From Psychrobacter sp. (lineage in GTDB: Bacteria; Pseudomonadota; Gammaproteobacteria; Pseudomonadales; Moraxellaceae): DNA of 46,161 bases. Made by a program: the position numbers and the translations under genes. The DNA is taken from assembly GCA_029267175.1 (NCBI GenBank), contig JARIDJ010000035.1:1-46161 (forward strand). The letters are read 5' to 3'. Shown one piece after another: positions 17,744-27,234 of this stretch (the first letter of the stretch is position 1; each line of letters begins with the position of its first letter). The notes beneath the pieces are model-generated. The model was not told where the DNA came from and made no database searches. It was given only the letters and a program-made list of their open reading frames with translations.

Positions 17744-18616
17744 TTAAGCTTGTAGCTGACCCATTAGCCAATCGACTAAAGCCCAGACGAATATCAACCA
17801 TACTGGCTCCTCATTAGCACTAGTAGGAGCCTCTATCGGCTCGCCCGCTTTAAGGGGTAGCGCCAAGACTTGCGCTTTTACCGCATTATCTAGCACTGGT
17901 AATACATCCACCCCTATTTGCTCAGTAAGCTCATCAAGGCTAATGACCTCAATACGCTCCGACTCATCATTAGGCGCATAATAGACGCCAGCTTGATCGA
18001 TAGCGGGAATATAAACCGCCTTAAAAAAGTGACTCGGTACTAACACTCGCCTATTGAGACGCTTGGTCTGCTTATTGGTAAAAGCCACGCCAGTAATAGT
18101 ATAAACCTCGCCATACTGCTGAGTTAAATAGCGGGTAGCGGACTCAATATTTCGCCAAATATAGCGATTATTTCGCGGCGACTGCGGGGCAATATTAGCC
18201 AGACTAAAGCTATCGTACTGCTGAGAGCGCGTTGCCATATCTGCATTGGGCGCTAAATGACCGCGGTCATAACCAGAGCCTGAGTAATCCGCTAACGAAG
18301 CACGAGCCGACTCTGGCAAGCGGCTCTCTTCATGAAAGCTATCCTCGCGATCGATCTCTTTAGCTTGATTTAGGCGAGTACGAGTCAGATACTCAGCGGA
18401 CCATAGCGGGGTACGCGATACGCCTGAATACATAACCGCAAAACCATCCATACAAAGGGGCTGAGTCTTGGCGCTGAGCTTGTCATTGGTAAATTTAGGA
18501 TAGACACCACCATAAAAAGACTGACTACATTGAGTCAAATCATCAGCGTAAGCTGGAGCTATAGTCAATACCCACAGCATGGCTAACGCTATCAGTAATA
18601 GCTTAGGAGCCGCCAT
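17744..18616 (-). CDS. Exported DNA/RNA non-specific endonuclease
   Basis: This periplasmic or secreted sugar-non-specific nuclease belongs to the beta-beta-alpha-metal family (NucA/Serratia nuclease type). A signal peptide (APKLLLIALAMLWVLTIAPAYA) is followed by the active-site motif DRGHLAPNAD (catalytic H about 120 from this start), SLANIAPQ, and the metal-ligand asparagine in NNRYIWRNIE. The chosen start at 18616 gives a clean signal peptide. An ATG at 18682 would add a 22-residue basic leader. A hydrophobic tail (VWLIFVWALVDWLMG) at the extreme C-terminus may tether it to the membrane, which is unusual for the family. Likely roles are nucleic-acid scavenging or DNA defence in the envelope. 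Confidence 0.88.
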   Translation of the reverse strand: MAAPKLLLIALAMLWVLTIAPAYADDLTQCSQSFYGGVYPKFTNDKLSAKTQPLCMDGFAVMYSGVSRTPLWSAEYLTRTRLNQAKEIDREDSFHEESRLPESARASLADYSGSGYDRGHLAPNADMATRSQQYDSFSLANIAPQSPRNNRYIWRNIESATRYLTQQYGEVYTITGVAFTNKQTKRLNRRVLVPSHFFKAVYIPAIDQAGVYYAPNDESERIEVISLDELTEQIGVDVLPVLDNAVKAQVLALPLKAGEPIEAPTSANEEPVWLIFVWALVDWLMGQLQA

Positions 18617-18830
18617 TACTCTAGCTTTTATATTATTTTTTGGACTGCTATCTGCCCTGATATTAATTATTATAAAGCTCATCAATCTACTTATAACCCT
18701 TAGCTTAGGTAATCCTAGAATAATCTATTATACACAGCGCTAAGCGCTGATACGCTATCCTAGCAGGCAGCTACCAAGAAAGATAGCATCTACTATTAGA
18801 GCAATATTGTAAAATCATCAGCGCCAAACC

Positions 18831-18859
18831 GTGACATTACTAATGCTATAAGCTATACT
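18831..18859 (+). promoter_or_regulatory. Sigma-70 promoter of tRNA-Ser
   Basis: GTGACA (18831-18836) and TATACT (18854-18859) are separated by 17 bp, giving a near-consensus pair. Initiation would be about 40 bp before the mature tRNA. Confidence 0.72.
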
Positions 18860-18904
18860 TAGCCTCTCAAAAATCAGTGCCCGTTAATAACGGCCTGTCT
18901 AAAC

Positions 18905-18995
18905 GGTGAAGTGGGTGAGTGGCTGAAACCGCACGCCTGGAAAGTGTGTATACGTTCATAGCGTATCGAGGGTTCGAATCCCTCCTTCACCGCCA
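18905..18995 (+). tRNA. tRNA-Ser (anticodon GGA)
   Basis: This 91-nt class II tRNA has acceptor arms GGTGAAG and CTTCACC, discriminator G and an encoded CCA. The anticodon stem CACGC/GTGTG encloses loop CTGGAAA with anticodon GGA at 18939-18941. A long variable arm follows, then the T-loop GGTTCGAATCC. It reads UCC and UCU codons. It stands alone with its own promoter. Confidence 0.98.
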
Positions 18996-19134
18996 ATTAT
19001 TCTGTGCTCAATCAAGATTTTCTTACCTTTTTTATTCTCTTTTAAACCTGCTAATAAATCTCAAAACTTAGCTGGTTTTAGCTCACTGTCCACTGTCATT
19101 ATCTATTTTTTAAAAGTTATCTATTTTTTAAAAG

Positions 19135-19995
19135 CTAGCTACTCCGCGTCTGCTTCTTAAGCGCCTGAGCTTGTACTTTTGCTAACTTCGTGCCCTCCTC
19201 AATCTCAAGCGGCGTCAAGCCCTTCTTCTTCTCTTTAAGGTAATTCAGATAAGCGGGGATATGCGTCTTGCCTAAATATCTATCTAAATACGGTAAAAAC
19301 CCGGCATAGTTACCCTTAAATTTGGCATGGTGAAAGTCGTGATAGACAGGCCCTTCATAGACGGGCAATAGATGCACAGGATTCCACGGAATATCATAGC
19401 CAATATGACCATCAGCCCCTTCTATTTGCCGTAATATTACCCATAGATAGACCACATAAATATGTGCGCCGAGTAAAATAGGCCCGACTAAGGTCAGTGC
19501 TGCGGTCAGTGAATACTCCACCCAATGCATATAGTTGCCATTGATACCGCAAGTATTGTGAATACGGTGATGGACGCTATGAATATTTCTCAGCAGCCAC
19601 TTATTTTCATGCATATAGCGATGCATCCAGTAGTACAAAAAATCATCGAGCAGCACAAAAAATACCAATTGCGCAAGAATAATATACCAAGCTGGTAGCG
19701 CGCCATTATGTACACCAGTTAATTTTAATACTGGCCAAACCAGCACTAACAACGCCGCTAAGATAATATTATTAATAAGGATACGACCGATAGAGGGCAG
19801 TAAGAATTTTTTCATCTCGAACGGTTTTTGTTGGATTTTATACTTGCGTAGTGCGATAGGATCTTGCCAAGCGACAATCGTCCACGGAATCGCTACCGTT
19901 AGGAACGCCGCCATGCTGATAGCGAGCGTCGCCATTGGAAATTGCCAAAACCAAGGATTGTTGTAGAACCCTTGCCAATACGAGAACACATCCAT
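19135..19995 (-). CDS. Fatty acid hydroxylase / sterol desaturase superfamily membrane protein
   Basis: This integral membrane di-iron oxygenase has 286 residues. The three histidine clusters expected for the superfamily are intact: HRYMH (125-129), HSVHH (139-143) and HDFHH (219-223). They sit between about four hydrophobic segments, with the family feature DGHIGYDIPWN near 195. The ATG follows AGGTGAC. Such enzymes hydroxylate or desaturate lipids, sterols or carotenoids, but the substrate is not predictable here. Bacteria of this type make no sterols, so a membrane-lipid or hydrocarbon-like substrate is more likely. It has no clear partner genes. Confidence 0.85.
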   Translation of the reverse strand: MDVFSYWQGFYNNPWFWQFPMATLAISMAAFLTVAIPWTIVAWQDPIALRKYKIQQKPFEMKKFLLPSIGRILINNIILAALLVLVWPVLKLTGVHNGALPAWYIILAQLVFFVLLDDFLYYWMHRYMHENKWLLRNIHSVHHRIHNTCGINGNYMHWVEYSLTAALTLVGPILLGAHIYVVYLWVILRQIEGADGHIGYDIPWNPVHLLPVYEGPVYHDFHHAKFKGNYAGFLPYLDRYLGKTHIPAYLNYLKEKKKGLTPLEIEEGTKLAKVQAQALKKQTRSS

Positions 19996-20226
19996 ATGTC
20001 ACCTATTGTTTTTTGCTGAGTGAGCAGTGCTGAACTATTAGCATAATAAAACTACTGCCGATTAGCTAGCTATTAACTATTCAGTCATTGTGAGTCAACA
20101 CTAGGAGCGTTTATTACTAATAATGCAAGCAAGCTCGTTAACGAATGTCAGACGCGAGCGGTGTAAAATTCATTTATAGTAATTAGCACAGAGCCTCCCA
20201 ATCACAATAATAACAAGGATTATTTT

Positions 20227-20928
20227 ATGAAAAATCTAGCCGTAGCAGTAGCAGCAACCCTGAGCTTGAGCGCTTGTGTGACCATCAATGCACCGATGGA
20301 CGGTACTAGTAACAATACCGCCACTCAATATCCAGTTGAGAGCGCTCTCCTCAATATCTACACGCAAAACCGTACCTCTACCTTGATGACTATGTTAGGT
20401 AACCAGCAGATATCAGCAGACATCACCGTAGCACCGAAAGGAGCGGTGGTCTTCGATAATAAGCGCGTACAAAGTGCTCAGATTCGTACCATTAGTAAGA
20501 TTGATGATAAGGTCATTAATCAGACCACTAGCACTAACTACTATACGCTCAATCCGTTGACCTTCCACGGCTATACCGATCGCTCAGGAGAGTATTCTAT
20601 TGCTACACAAACCGCGACGATACCGAAGATGTCAACAGCGATAGCCGATAAATCTTATCCGCTACTCACTGAAAACGTTTACAGCGATAGCAGCAAAAGT
20701 CAAAAAACGGCTTTATATCGCCAAAGCTGGTCACTGACGCCAGATAGTAGTAATAGTGCTTGGTTATGTATAAATACCTCTGAGAATTTGCTATTGGCTA
20801 CGCCTGTAGGCTCTACGTCTGAATGCTATAAAATCAACACCAAAGGCCAAATATTGAGTAGTAAGGTCAGTATCAATGTGCCTAATAACAATGCTAATAA
20901 TAGTACTATAACTTTGGTTAGCCAGTAG
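20227..20928 (+). CDS. Putative lipoprotein of unknown function
   Basis: A lipoprotein signal peptide (MKNLAVAVAATLSLSAC) ends in the lipobox LSAC with cysteine at residue 17. The mature protein of about 217 residues is rich in Ser, Thr and Asn and looks mostly beta-stranded. No catalytic motif or known family was recognised. The two later cysteines, in SAWLCINTSEN and STSECYKI, could form a disulfide. The ATG follows AAGGAT. The residue after the cysteine is valine, so outer-membrane sorting is likely. A compact terminator follows directly. Confidence 0.75.
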   Translation: MKNLAVAVAATLSLSACVTINAPMDGTSNNTATQYPVESALLNIYTQNRTSTLMTMLGNQQISADITVAPKGAVVFDNKRVQSAQIRTISKIDDKVINQTTSTNYYTLNPLTFHGYTDRSGEYSIATQTATIPKMSTAIADKSYPLLTENVYSDSSKSQKTALYRQSWSLTPDSSNSAWLCINTSENLLLATPVGSTSECYKINTKGQILSSKVSINVPNNNANNSTITLVSQ

Positions 20929-20983
20929 CTTTAGTCAGCAACATTCGGCTATTGTAGTCAGTCGATAATTTGAGATAAGCGAT

Positions 20984-21008
20984 AAACCCACTTAATAGGT
21001 GGGTTTAT
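20984..21008 (+). terminator. Rho-independent terminator after the lipoprotein gene
   Basis: AAACCCAC (20984-20991) pairs perfectly with GTGGGTTT (20999-21006) over a 7-base loop, with T-rich sequence after it. The symmetry suggests it works in both directions. The longest frame of the next gene would begin inside this hairpin, which argues for a later start there. Confidence 0.82.
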
Positions 21009-21043
21009 TACTGATTGCTAGCCCTGAAGAGTTCCCTTTTATT

Positions 21044-21853
21044 ATGACCAAACCTTTATTGCCTGTGACAAGACTCCCTATGATACGCATTCTTTTAATC
21101 ATTAGTGGTGTCATCATTATCCTCGATTGCTTAGCATTAATAGCGCTAGGCAAGATTAATTTTGGCACAGTCGTACCTTTGATGATTGGCATTATCTTTG
21201 TCGTACACGGCGTATACTGGCTGCGCATTCGCCAGTTTATCGAGCGTAATCGGCTACTGAAACGGCTATGGTGTGTTTTATGGGTTTTGTTTGTATTATG
21301 GCTGATAAGCTTTGGTATCTTTATCGCGAGCTTGCAGCAGCAAATTGAGCTAAGCAAACAGCCGGTAGCGCAGGTTGCCGCAATTATGATACTAGGCTCA
21401 GGGACTGAGGATGGCAAGCCAACACCGACACTAGCTGAGCGTTTGGATAGAGCGGTGCCTATTATCAAGGCTCAGCCACAAGCGTTAGTAATCACTACAG
21501 GCGGTATTGGTTTTGGTCGCACACAAAGTGAGGCTGAGGTAATGGCGAACTATCTACATAAGGTACATAACATAGCTTTCGCTAGAGTCTTGCAAGAAGG
21601 CAAAAGTACTAGTACTGAGGAGAATATGAGCTATAGTCAGGCGCTACTAGCGCAGCATCAAGTCTCTTTAGACGAACCTATCGCTATTGTCACCAGTGAT
21701 TTTCATACGATACGAGCGGTAGCTATCGCTCGTTATCAAGGCTATGAGCAGCCTATAGCCGTCGCTAGCACTACGCCATTATCTATACGTTATAACTCAT
21801 GGTTTCGTGAGTACTTTGCGTTTGTCAGCGGCTGGTTATTGGGCGAGTACTAA
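21044..21853 (+). CDS. YdcF-like membrane protein with DUF218 domain
   Basis: Three N-terminal hydrophobic helices (about residues 12-110 from this start) are followed by a DUF218 domain. It begins QVAAIMILGSGTEDGKPTPTLAERLDRA, continues with TTGGIGFGRTQSEAEVMANYL and ends TSDFHTIRAVAIARYQGYE, all typical of the family. DUF218 proteins act in envelope biology (SanA and ElyC are members), but this one cannot be assigned a reaction. The GTG at 20999 lies in the preceding terminator, so an ATG at 21044 (or 21080) is favoured, though neither has a strong ribosome binding site. It stands alone in front of trhP. Confidence 0.82.
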   Translation: MTKPLLPVTRLPMIRILLIISGVIIILDCLALIALGKINFGTVVPLMIGIIFVVHGVYWLRIRQFIERNRLLKRLWCVLWVLFVLWLISFGIFIASLQQQIELSKQPVAQVAAIMILGSGTEDGKPTPTLAERLDRAVPIIKAQPQALVITTGGIGFGRTQSEAEVMANYLHKVHNIAFARVLQEGKSTSTEENMSYSQALLAQHQVSLDEPIAIVTSDFHTIRAVAIARYQGYEQPIAVASTTPLSIRYNSWFREYFAFVSGWLLGEY

Positions 21854-22144
21854 AGCGTGTTTGTGTGTTTGACAATAAATAAAGGTAGCAGAATATAAAT
21901 AGGATTAGCGTTTTTATACACCTTATCACTTGGAGTTTTGCCATTAATGAGGATGAGTGAATCAAGCAAACCCTAAGCTATTTTATAACATCATAAAAGT
22001 TATCAAAAACCCCTACTCATTTTGATGAATTGCTTTTATGCCAAGCTGATATCTCTTATAATAGCTTGTTTTAACTACTTATTTGCTAGCCGCTTGTTGA
22101 GTGATCAATAAGCGGCTATCGTTTTGCTATCGATAGGTCACGCT

Positions 22145-23590
22145 ATGAGTCAAGCTAATATCCCCGCGCGTACGCCAGAACTGTTATGCCCGGCTGGCAC
22201 TTTTAAAAATATGCAATACGCTTTTGCTTATGGCGCGGATGCGGTGTACGCCGGACAAGCGCGTTATAGTCTGCGTGTGCGCAATAATGACTTTGATGAG
22301 GATAATTTGCGCCGCGGTATTGATTACGCGCATAGCTTGGGTAAGAAATTTTATGTGGTGGTCAATATCCAAGCGCATAATGCCAAGCTTAAGACCTTTA
22401 TCGAAGATATTCGCCCTATTATTGAGATGCAGCCCGATGCGCTGATTATGTCGGATGCCGGCATGATCATGCTAGTGCGCGAGCATTTCCCTGAGATGGA
22501 GATTCATCTCTCGGTGCAGGCTAATGCGGTAAACTGGGCGACGGTGAAGTTTTGGCAGCAGATGGGCGTCAGCCGGGTGATTTTGTCGCGGGAATTGTCA
22601 CTCAAAGAAATCGGGCAGATTATCGAAGAAGTGCCAGCTATGGAGATTGAGGTGTTTGTGCACGGGGCGCTATGCATGGCCTACTCTGGGCGCTGCTTGT
22701 TGTCCGGCTATATGAATAAGCGCGATGCCAATCAAGGCACTTGTACCAATGCTTGTCGCTGGAATTATAATACTTATCAGGCGACTGAAAACGAGGCAGG
22801 CAATATCGTGCCTATCACTCAAGCACAAACGCCAGAAAACACGCCTAGCCAGCCCCAACAGTTCGATCCACTAACAATCACTATTAATAATGCTGCAAAC
22901 CAAGACAGTTTAATGGCGGATGACCAAATTCAGCAGCCCAGTGATGAGGTGGTACTACTTGAAGAACAAAATCGTCCTGGCGAGCTGATGGCAATGTATG
23001 AAGATGAGCACGGCACGTATATCATGAACTCAAAAGATCTACGCGCGGTAGAGCTAGTCCCAGATTTGCTTAATAAAGGGGTGCATTCGCTCAAGATTGA
23101 AGGCCGGACTAAGTCGCATTATTATGTCGCGCGTACGGCGCAAGTTTATCGGCAAGCAATGGATGATGCATTAGCTGGTAAGCCCTTTGATAATACGCTA
23201 ATCAGTGCGCTCGATGGACTTGCAAATCGCGGCTATACCGAAGGGTTTTTGCGTCGTCACGTGCACAGCAGCTACCAAAACTATGAGTATGGCGCTTCAA
23301 AAACCGATCAGCAGCAGTTTGTCGCTGAGGTGACAGCGGTGACGGCTGATAAGCTAACTTTGCAGATCAAAAATAAGCTTGAGCTCGGTGATACTATCGA
23401 GGTAATGACACCAAACGGTAATTTGACTTATACTCTTGAGCAGATGTGGGATAAAAAAGGCAGTGCTATTGAGGCGGCGCTAGGCTCTGGCTGGATCGCA
23501 CAAATTAATAATCCGTTCAAAAACATCGATAATGACACGCTACAATTTGCGCTAGTTATGAAAAATGTCAAGCAGCCTATTTTTACGTAA
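22145..23590 (+). CDS. trhP: tRNA 5-hydroxyuridine modification protein TrhP (peptidase U32 family)
   Basis: TrhP (YegQ) is a U32-family enzyme needed to hydroxylate U34 in tRNAs carrying 5-hydroxyuridine derivatives, using prephenate-linked chemistry. It opens PELLCPAGTFKNMQYAFAYGADAVYAGQ. It carries the cysteine set C177, C184, C200 and C204 (in SGRCLL and GTCTNACRW) that binds an iron-sulfur cluster in the family. Between the cysteines and RPGELMAMYEDEHGTYIMNSKDL there is a polar linker of about 70 residues, somewhat longer than in E. coli. The ATG at 22145 is preferred over a TTG seven codons upstream. A YfhL-type ferredoxin gene follows 27 bp later. The related U32 enzyme RlhA, which hydroxylates rRNA, is the main alternative. 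Confidence 0.88.
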   Translation: MSQANIPARTPELLCPAGTFKNMQYAFAYGADAVYAGQARYSLRVRNNDFDEDNLRRGIDYAHSLGKKFYVVVNIQAHNAKLKTFIEDIRPIIEMQPDALIMSDAGMIMLVREHFPEMEIHLSVQANAVNWATVKFWQQMGVSRVILSRELSLKEIGQIIEEVPAMEIEVFVHGALCMAYSGRCLLSGYMNKRDANQGTCTNACRWNYNTYQATENEAGNIVPITQAQTPENTPSQPQQFDPLTITINNAANQDSLMADDQIQQPSDEVVLLEEQNRPGELMAMYEDEHGTYIMNSKDLRAVELVPDLLNKGVHSLKIEGRTKSHYYVARTAQVYRQAMDDALAGKPFDNTLISALDGLANRGYTEGFLRRHVHSSYQNYEYGASKTDQQQFVAEVTAVTADKLTLQIKNKLELGDTIEVMTPNGNLTYTLEQMWDKKGSAIEAALGSGWIAQINNPFKNIDNDTLQFALVMKNVKQPIFT

Positions 23591-23605
23591 ACTATTTGTC
23601 TTTAG

Positions 23606-23872
<267 letters not shown>

Positions 23873-23978
23873 CTATAGTTAGTGCTAAATAAAAAGAGTA
23901 CAGAAATTATAATGGCTTGACTACAACTACTATAGTAGCTTTGCCATAGCAAGGTTACTATAGAGCTTAACTTATCAG

Positions 23979-24536
23979 CTACTTTGTTCCGTGTTTAACT
24001 GGCGTGCCTTGAGTTAGGAACGAAAAAGCTTTATTACTAAAATTACCGATCATCACCGCTTCAATAACGGGCGTCACTGTTTCATCCACTCCTTCCACTT
24101 CGATGATAAAATTAGCGCCAGAGCCGCCTTTATCTTCCTCTTTTTCGACAATATAATTGAGCGTCCCCATTGCGGGTAGCTCGATAGGTTTGCTCAAGTA
24201 AGATTTTACAAAAGCACCTTTGGTATCGTAATAATCGATTTTATTAATATAAAGCGACTTTTCTAAAGTAGTATTGCGCACACTTAGTGTCGCTGATAAC
24301 AGCACTTTACGATTGTCTCTATCGGTATAAATATCCGAGTAGATTGGCACATAAAAGGTCTGCTTATACTTGAATTGACTGCGATCGACCTCTGAGGTCA
24401 TCTCCAACTCTTTTATCGGATCTTTTTGATCTTCTGAGAGCATGACATTAGGATTTTGAGTCTGCTCACAGCCTGATAGTAATGATGAAAAGGATATACT
24501 CGCAATCAACAGTGCGGAAAAAAGACGCTTATTCAT
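23979..24536 (-). CDS. DUF3124 lipoprotein in the ktr operon
   Basis: The protein has 185 residues with a lipoprotein signal (LLIASISFSSLLSGC, cysteine near residue 23). A single beta-rich domain begins YVPIYSDIYTDRDNRKVLLSATLSVRN, the pattern of DUF3124. No catalytic residues are recognisable, and the fold looks immunoglobulin-like. A strong AAGGAGAG site precedes the ATG. It lies only 23 bp after ktrA and is the last gene of an apparent ktrB-ktrA-lipoprotein operon. That suggests a periplasm-facing role connected with potassium uptake or osmotic stress, which is inference. Its function is unknown. Confidence 0.82.
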   Translation of the reverse strand: MNKRLFSALLIASISFSSLLSGCEQTQNPNVMLSEDQKDPIKELEMTSEVDRSQFKYKQTFYVPIYSDIYTDRDNRKVLLSATLSVRNTTLEKSLYINKIDYYDTKGAFVKSYLSKPIELPAMGTLNYIVEKEEDKGGSGANFIIEVEGVDETVTPVIEAVMIGNFSNKAFSFLTQGTPVKHGTK

Positions 24537-24559
24537 AACTCTCTCCTTTTTATGGATAG

Positions 24560-25261
24560 CTATTTAACTTTTACTCCAACACTGCGCAGGAACTCGTTGA
24601 TGTGTTGGTTATCGCCGTAGATGATTAGTACGTCCTTATCTTGTAGCACTTGCTCAGGAGCCGCTAGACCTTTAATACTAGGCTTGCGCTGGGTGCGACC
24701 GAAGCTATCTTCATAATACTCATAGCGCATAGTACTAAGCAATCGAATATTGAATTTTCGCTCTAATTGTAGCGCTTCGACAGTTTTACCAATCAAAATA
24801 CCTGGAATACTAATCTCGACCATACTGAAATGATCGCTTAGCTCAAACGAGTCGACGAAGTAGCGCAGCGATAGTCTTTTTGCCCAACGCGTAGCGGCTT
24901 CTTTTTCAGGATGAATAAGGTCGTCAACACCAATGGCTTGTAGTACCTTTTCATGTAAAGGATTAATACTGCGACTGATAAGGCGACGTGCCTTTAGAGT
25001 CTTAAACAGCGCGGTCGCCATTACATTGGCGCCTTGATCCTCACCGATAGCGACAATGACGATATCAGTATCGCTAATGGGCAAGCCACTGACCGTGTAT
25101 TCATCAGTGGCGTCCATACATATCGTGCTTGAGATGACTTCTTTGTAAGCCTCTACTTTTTGCATACTACTATCGATAGCGATGACTTCATGGCCTTGAC
25201 TGGTCAGCGCCATTCCTAAGGAGGAACCAAAATTTCCTAATCCAGCGATAATATATTTCAT
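24560..25261 (-). CDS. ktrA: Potassium uptake regulatory subunit (KtrA/TrkA, RCK domains)
   Basis: This cytoplasmic gating ring subunit has 233 residues with one RCK_N domain (nucleotide-binding GLGNFGSSLG at 7-16, acidic residue in AIDSS) and one RCK_C domain. It controls the KtrB channel in response to ATP/ADP or related nucleotides. A single RCK pair is the KtrA form, whereas classical TrkA has two. The ATG at 25261 follows AAAGGAA, and an upstream start that adds 11 residues is not supported. The gap after ktrB is 45 bp. Confidence 0.9.
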   Translation of the reverse strand: MKYIIAGLGNFGSSLGMALTSQGHEVIAIDSSMQKVEAYKEVISSTICMDATDEYTVSGLPISDTDIVIVAIGEDQGANVMATALFKTLKARRLISRSINPLHEKVLQAIGVDDLIHPEKEAATRWAKRLSLRYFVDSFELSDHFSMVEISIPGILIGKTVEALQLERKFNIRLLSTMRYEYYEDSFGRTQRKPSIKGLAAPEQVLQDKDVLIIYGDNQHINEFLRSVGVKVK

Positions 25262-25306
25262 AGTTTTTCCTTTGATACCTTTTATAAAACCCAAAAATCT
25301 TAACGC

Positions 25307-27067
25307 TTAGTTAATAGTAATCTCTTCGGTCGGATAACGATAATTACGCTGATGACGGTTTTTGAGTAAAGCAATAAACAACGTGAGCATCCCGACCCGT
25401 CCTACGAACATAATTACTGACACTACCAGTTTGCTAAAGTCAGATAAGTCTGCGGTCAAATTTAAACTTAACCCAACTGTGCTATATGCTGAGAAGCACT
25501 CAAAGACTACTTTTATCAAATCAAGCTCTGGCTGATCATAGCTGATTAGCGTTACTCCAGTACCAATGACCAATAACGATAACCACATGATTGCAAAGGC
25601 GCGGCGAATGGAGATCTCAGCAATCTGACGTTTGAACACTTCGACAGTGGTCTGACCACGCGCTAGACTCAAAGTGTTGAGTAATGCGATAGCAAAGGTG
25701 CTGGTTTTGATACCGCCACCAGTGGAGTTTGGAGAAGCACCAATCCACATCAAAAATATAGTCAGCATAATCGTCGGAAAAGCTATCGCGCCCATATCGA
25801 CACTGTTAAAACCAGCAGTACGCGGGGTGGCGGCAGTGAAGAAGCCCGTGACTAGTTTGCCAAAAAAGCTCTCGTGATCGGCCAATACATTATTGTATTC
25901 AAATATCATGACACCAATTAGACCTATTACTAGCAGTGCAGCGGTAGTAATCAAGGTGATACGACTATTGATATTGAGCAGCCAAGGGCGATATTCGTAG
26001 CGCTGATCCTTACGATAAAGCAGCTGCTGAGTACGGTAGCTTAAATAACGTAATACGTTAACTACGATGACAAAGCCCATACCACCGAAGATAAAGGTAG
26101 TGGCAATGATCAGTTGTAGCGGATAATCAAAACGTAACGCGTCATCGTACATCCCCGAGCTAAAAGTCGAGAAGCCAGCATTACAAAAGGCCGAAATAGC
26201 ATGAAACACTGAGAAGAATAGCTGCTCAGAGAAGTCCATATTCGGTAGATCATAAATGCACAGGTAGATTAGCACTGCAGCTACCGCTTCAACGCCAAAG
26301 GTCACATAGAGAATGGACTTGAGCGTAGTAACTACATCGCCCATGCCACGCATATAGGACATCTCACTAATGCTCGCTTGAGTCTCGTAACTGACGCCAC
26401 CTTTGAAGAAATAGCTAAAATAAGTCACAAACGTCAAAATACCTAAGCCACCGATCTGAATCAAGCCTAAAATAATAACTTGCCCAAAAGTGGTGTAATG
26501 AGTGGCGGTGTCGACCACTATCAAACCAGTCACACAGACCGCGCTAGTGGCGGTAAATAATGAATCGACGAAGGTTAACGGCTGGGTAGTAGCATTAGGC
26601 ATCATCAGTAGTAATGCCCCAATCAAAACGACCGACAAAAAGCTCAATAGGAAGAATTGTGCCGGATTGAGAAAGGCGCGATTAAGATTGAAATCATGAT
26701 CGGAGAGTTCACGAATAAAGGTCACTAACACTGCGATCTTAATCGCTACAAAGCCGTCAACACTGGCTGCCATGCCTAAGCGTAATAAATCAGTAAAGTG
26801 TGCGAATAGTAAAATGATAATCGCAATACTGGTTAGTAAGTCAAAGACCGTGACTTTATTGATAGTTAACGGCTTTTTACTATAGAGATAACGTCCTGCA
26901 GTGACTACGAAGCCCAAGAAAATAATCAGTAAATAAAAGATATGGAAAACATGCTGCAGCCAAGGAGCTAAATTAAAGCCACTGTCTACTAACGCTACAG
27001 CTACGCCGATAAGGCTAACCAAAATAGTGAAATTATTTAATAATCGATAGCGTTTGACAGCGTGCAT
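25307..27067 (-). CDS. ktrB: TrkH/KtrB-type potassium uptake channel subunit with N-terminal extension
   Basis: This membrane subunit of a Ktr/Trk potassium (sometimes sodium-coupled) uptake system has four selectivity-filter loops in order: CVTGL (about 178-182), FCNAGF, PRTAGF and YSTVGL. The core begins at NPAQFFLLSFLSVVLIGA near residue 134. In ordinary KtrB this helix lies near the N-terminus, so about 130 residues containing three or four extra hydrophobic segments have been added in front, giving 586 residues in all. It is first in a minus-strand operon with ktrA and a DUF3124 lipoprotein gene. Extended forms are known in some bacteria. The role of the extra segment is unclear. Confidence 0.9.
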   Translation of the reverse strand: MHAVKRYRLLNNFTILVSLIGVAVALVDSGFNLAPWLQHVFHIFYLLIIFLGFVVTAGRYLYSKKPLTINKVTVFDLLTSIAIIILLFAHFTDLLRLGMAASVDGFVAIKIAVLVTFIRELSDHDFNLNRAFLNPAQFFLLSFLSVVLIGALLLMMPNATTQPLTFVDSLFTATSAVCVTGLIVVDTATHYTTFGQVIILGLIQIGGLGILTFVTYFSYFFKGGVSYETQASISEMSYMRGMGDVVTTLKSILYVTFGVEAVAAVLIYLCIYDLPNMDFSEQLFFSVFHAISAFCNAGFSTFSSGMYDDALRFDYPLQLIIATTFIFGGMGFVIVVNVLRYLSYRTQQLLYRKDQRYEYRPWLLNINSRITLITTAALLVIGLIGVMIFEYNNVLADHESFFGKLVTGFFTAATPRTAGFNSVDMGAIAFPTIMLTIFLMWIGASPNSTGGGIKTSTFAIALLNTLSLARGQTTVEVFKRQIAEISIRRAFAIMWLSLLVIGTGVTLISYDQPELDLIKVVFECFSAYSTVGLSLNLTADLSDFSKLVVSVIMFVGRVGMLTLFIALLKNRHQRNYRYPTEEITIN

Positions 27068-27202
27068 AGCTCTAACCTATGAGAGAAATAACCTCGGTAT
27101 TTATACTCCTTTTTTTGACTATTAACAAAACATGGTTGAAGATAATCGTAACTAATTATTAAGGATTTATTAAGGTTAGCTGAATGAATATTTTGAAAAT
27201 AG

Positions 27203-27234
27203 TTAAGTATTAGCTTACGTTCTGAAATACTTAA
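27203..27234. repeat. 9-bp inverted repeat between ktrB and cls
   Basis: TTAAGTATT (27203-27211) and AATACTTAA (27226-27234) are perfect complements 14 bases apart. They lie midway in the 272-bp divergent region, where they could bind a dimeric regulator or fold as a leader hairpin. The flanking direct repeat ATTATTAAGG/ATTTATTAAGG at 27155-27175 is AT-rich and may be chance. Confidence 0.4.

Noticed and set aside
20999..21043. GTG start of the DUF218 gene at 20999
   Set aside because: The codon lies in the right arm of a perfect terminator hairpin, and the extra 15 residues do not resemble the family.
20992..21468. A 158-codon minus-strand open frame opposite the DUF218 gene
   Set aside because: It overlaps a gene with recognisable domain motifs and has itself an unnatural Ser/Lys/Ile composition.
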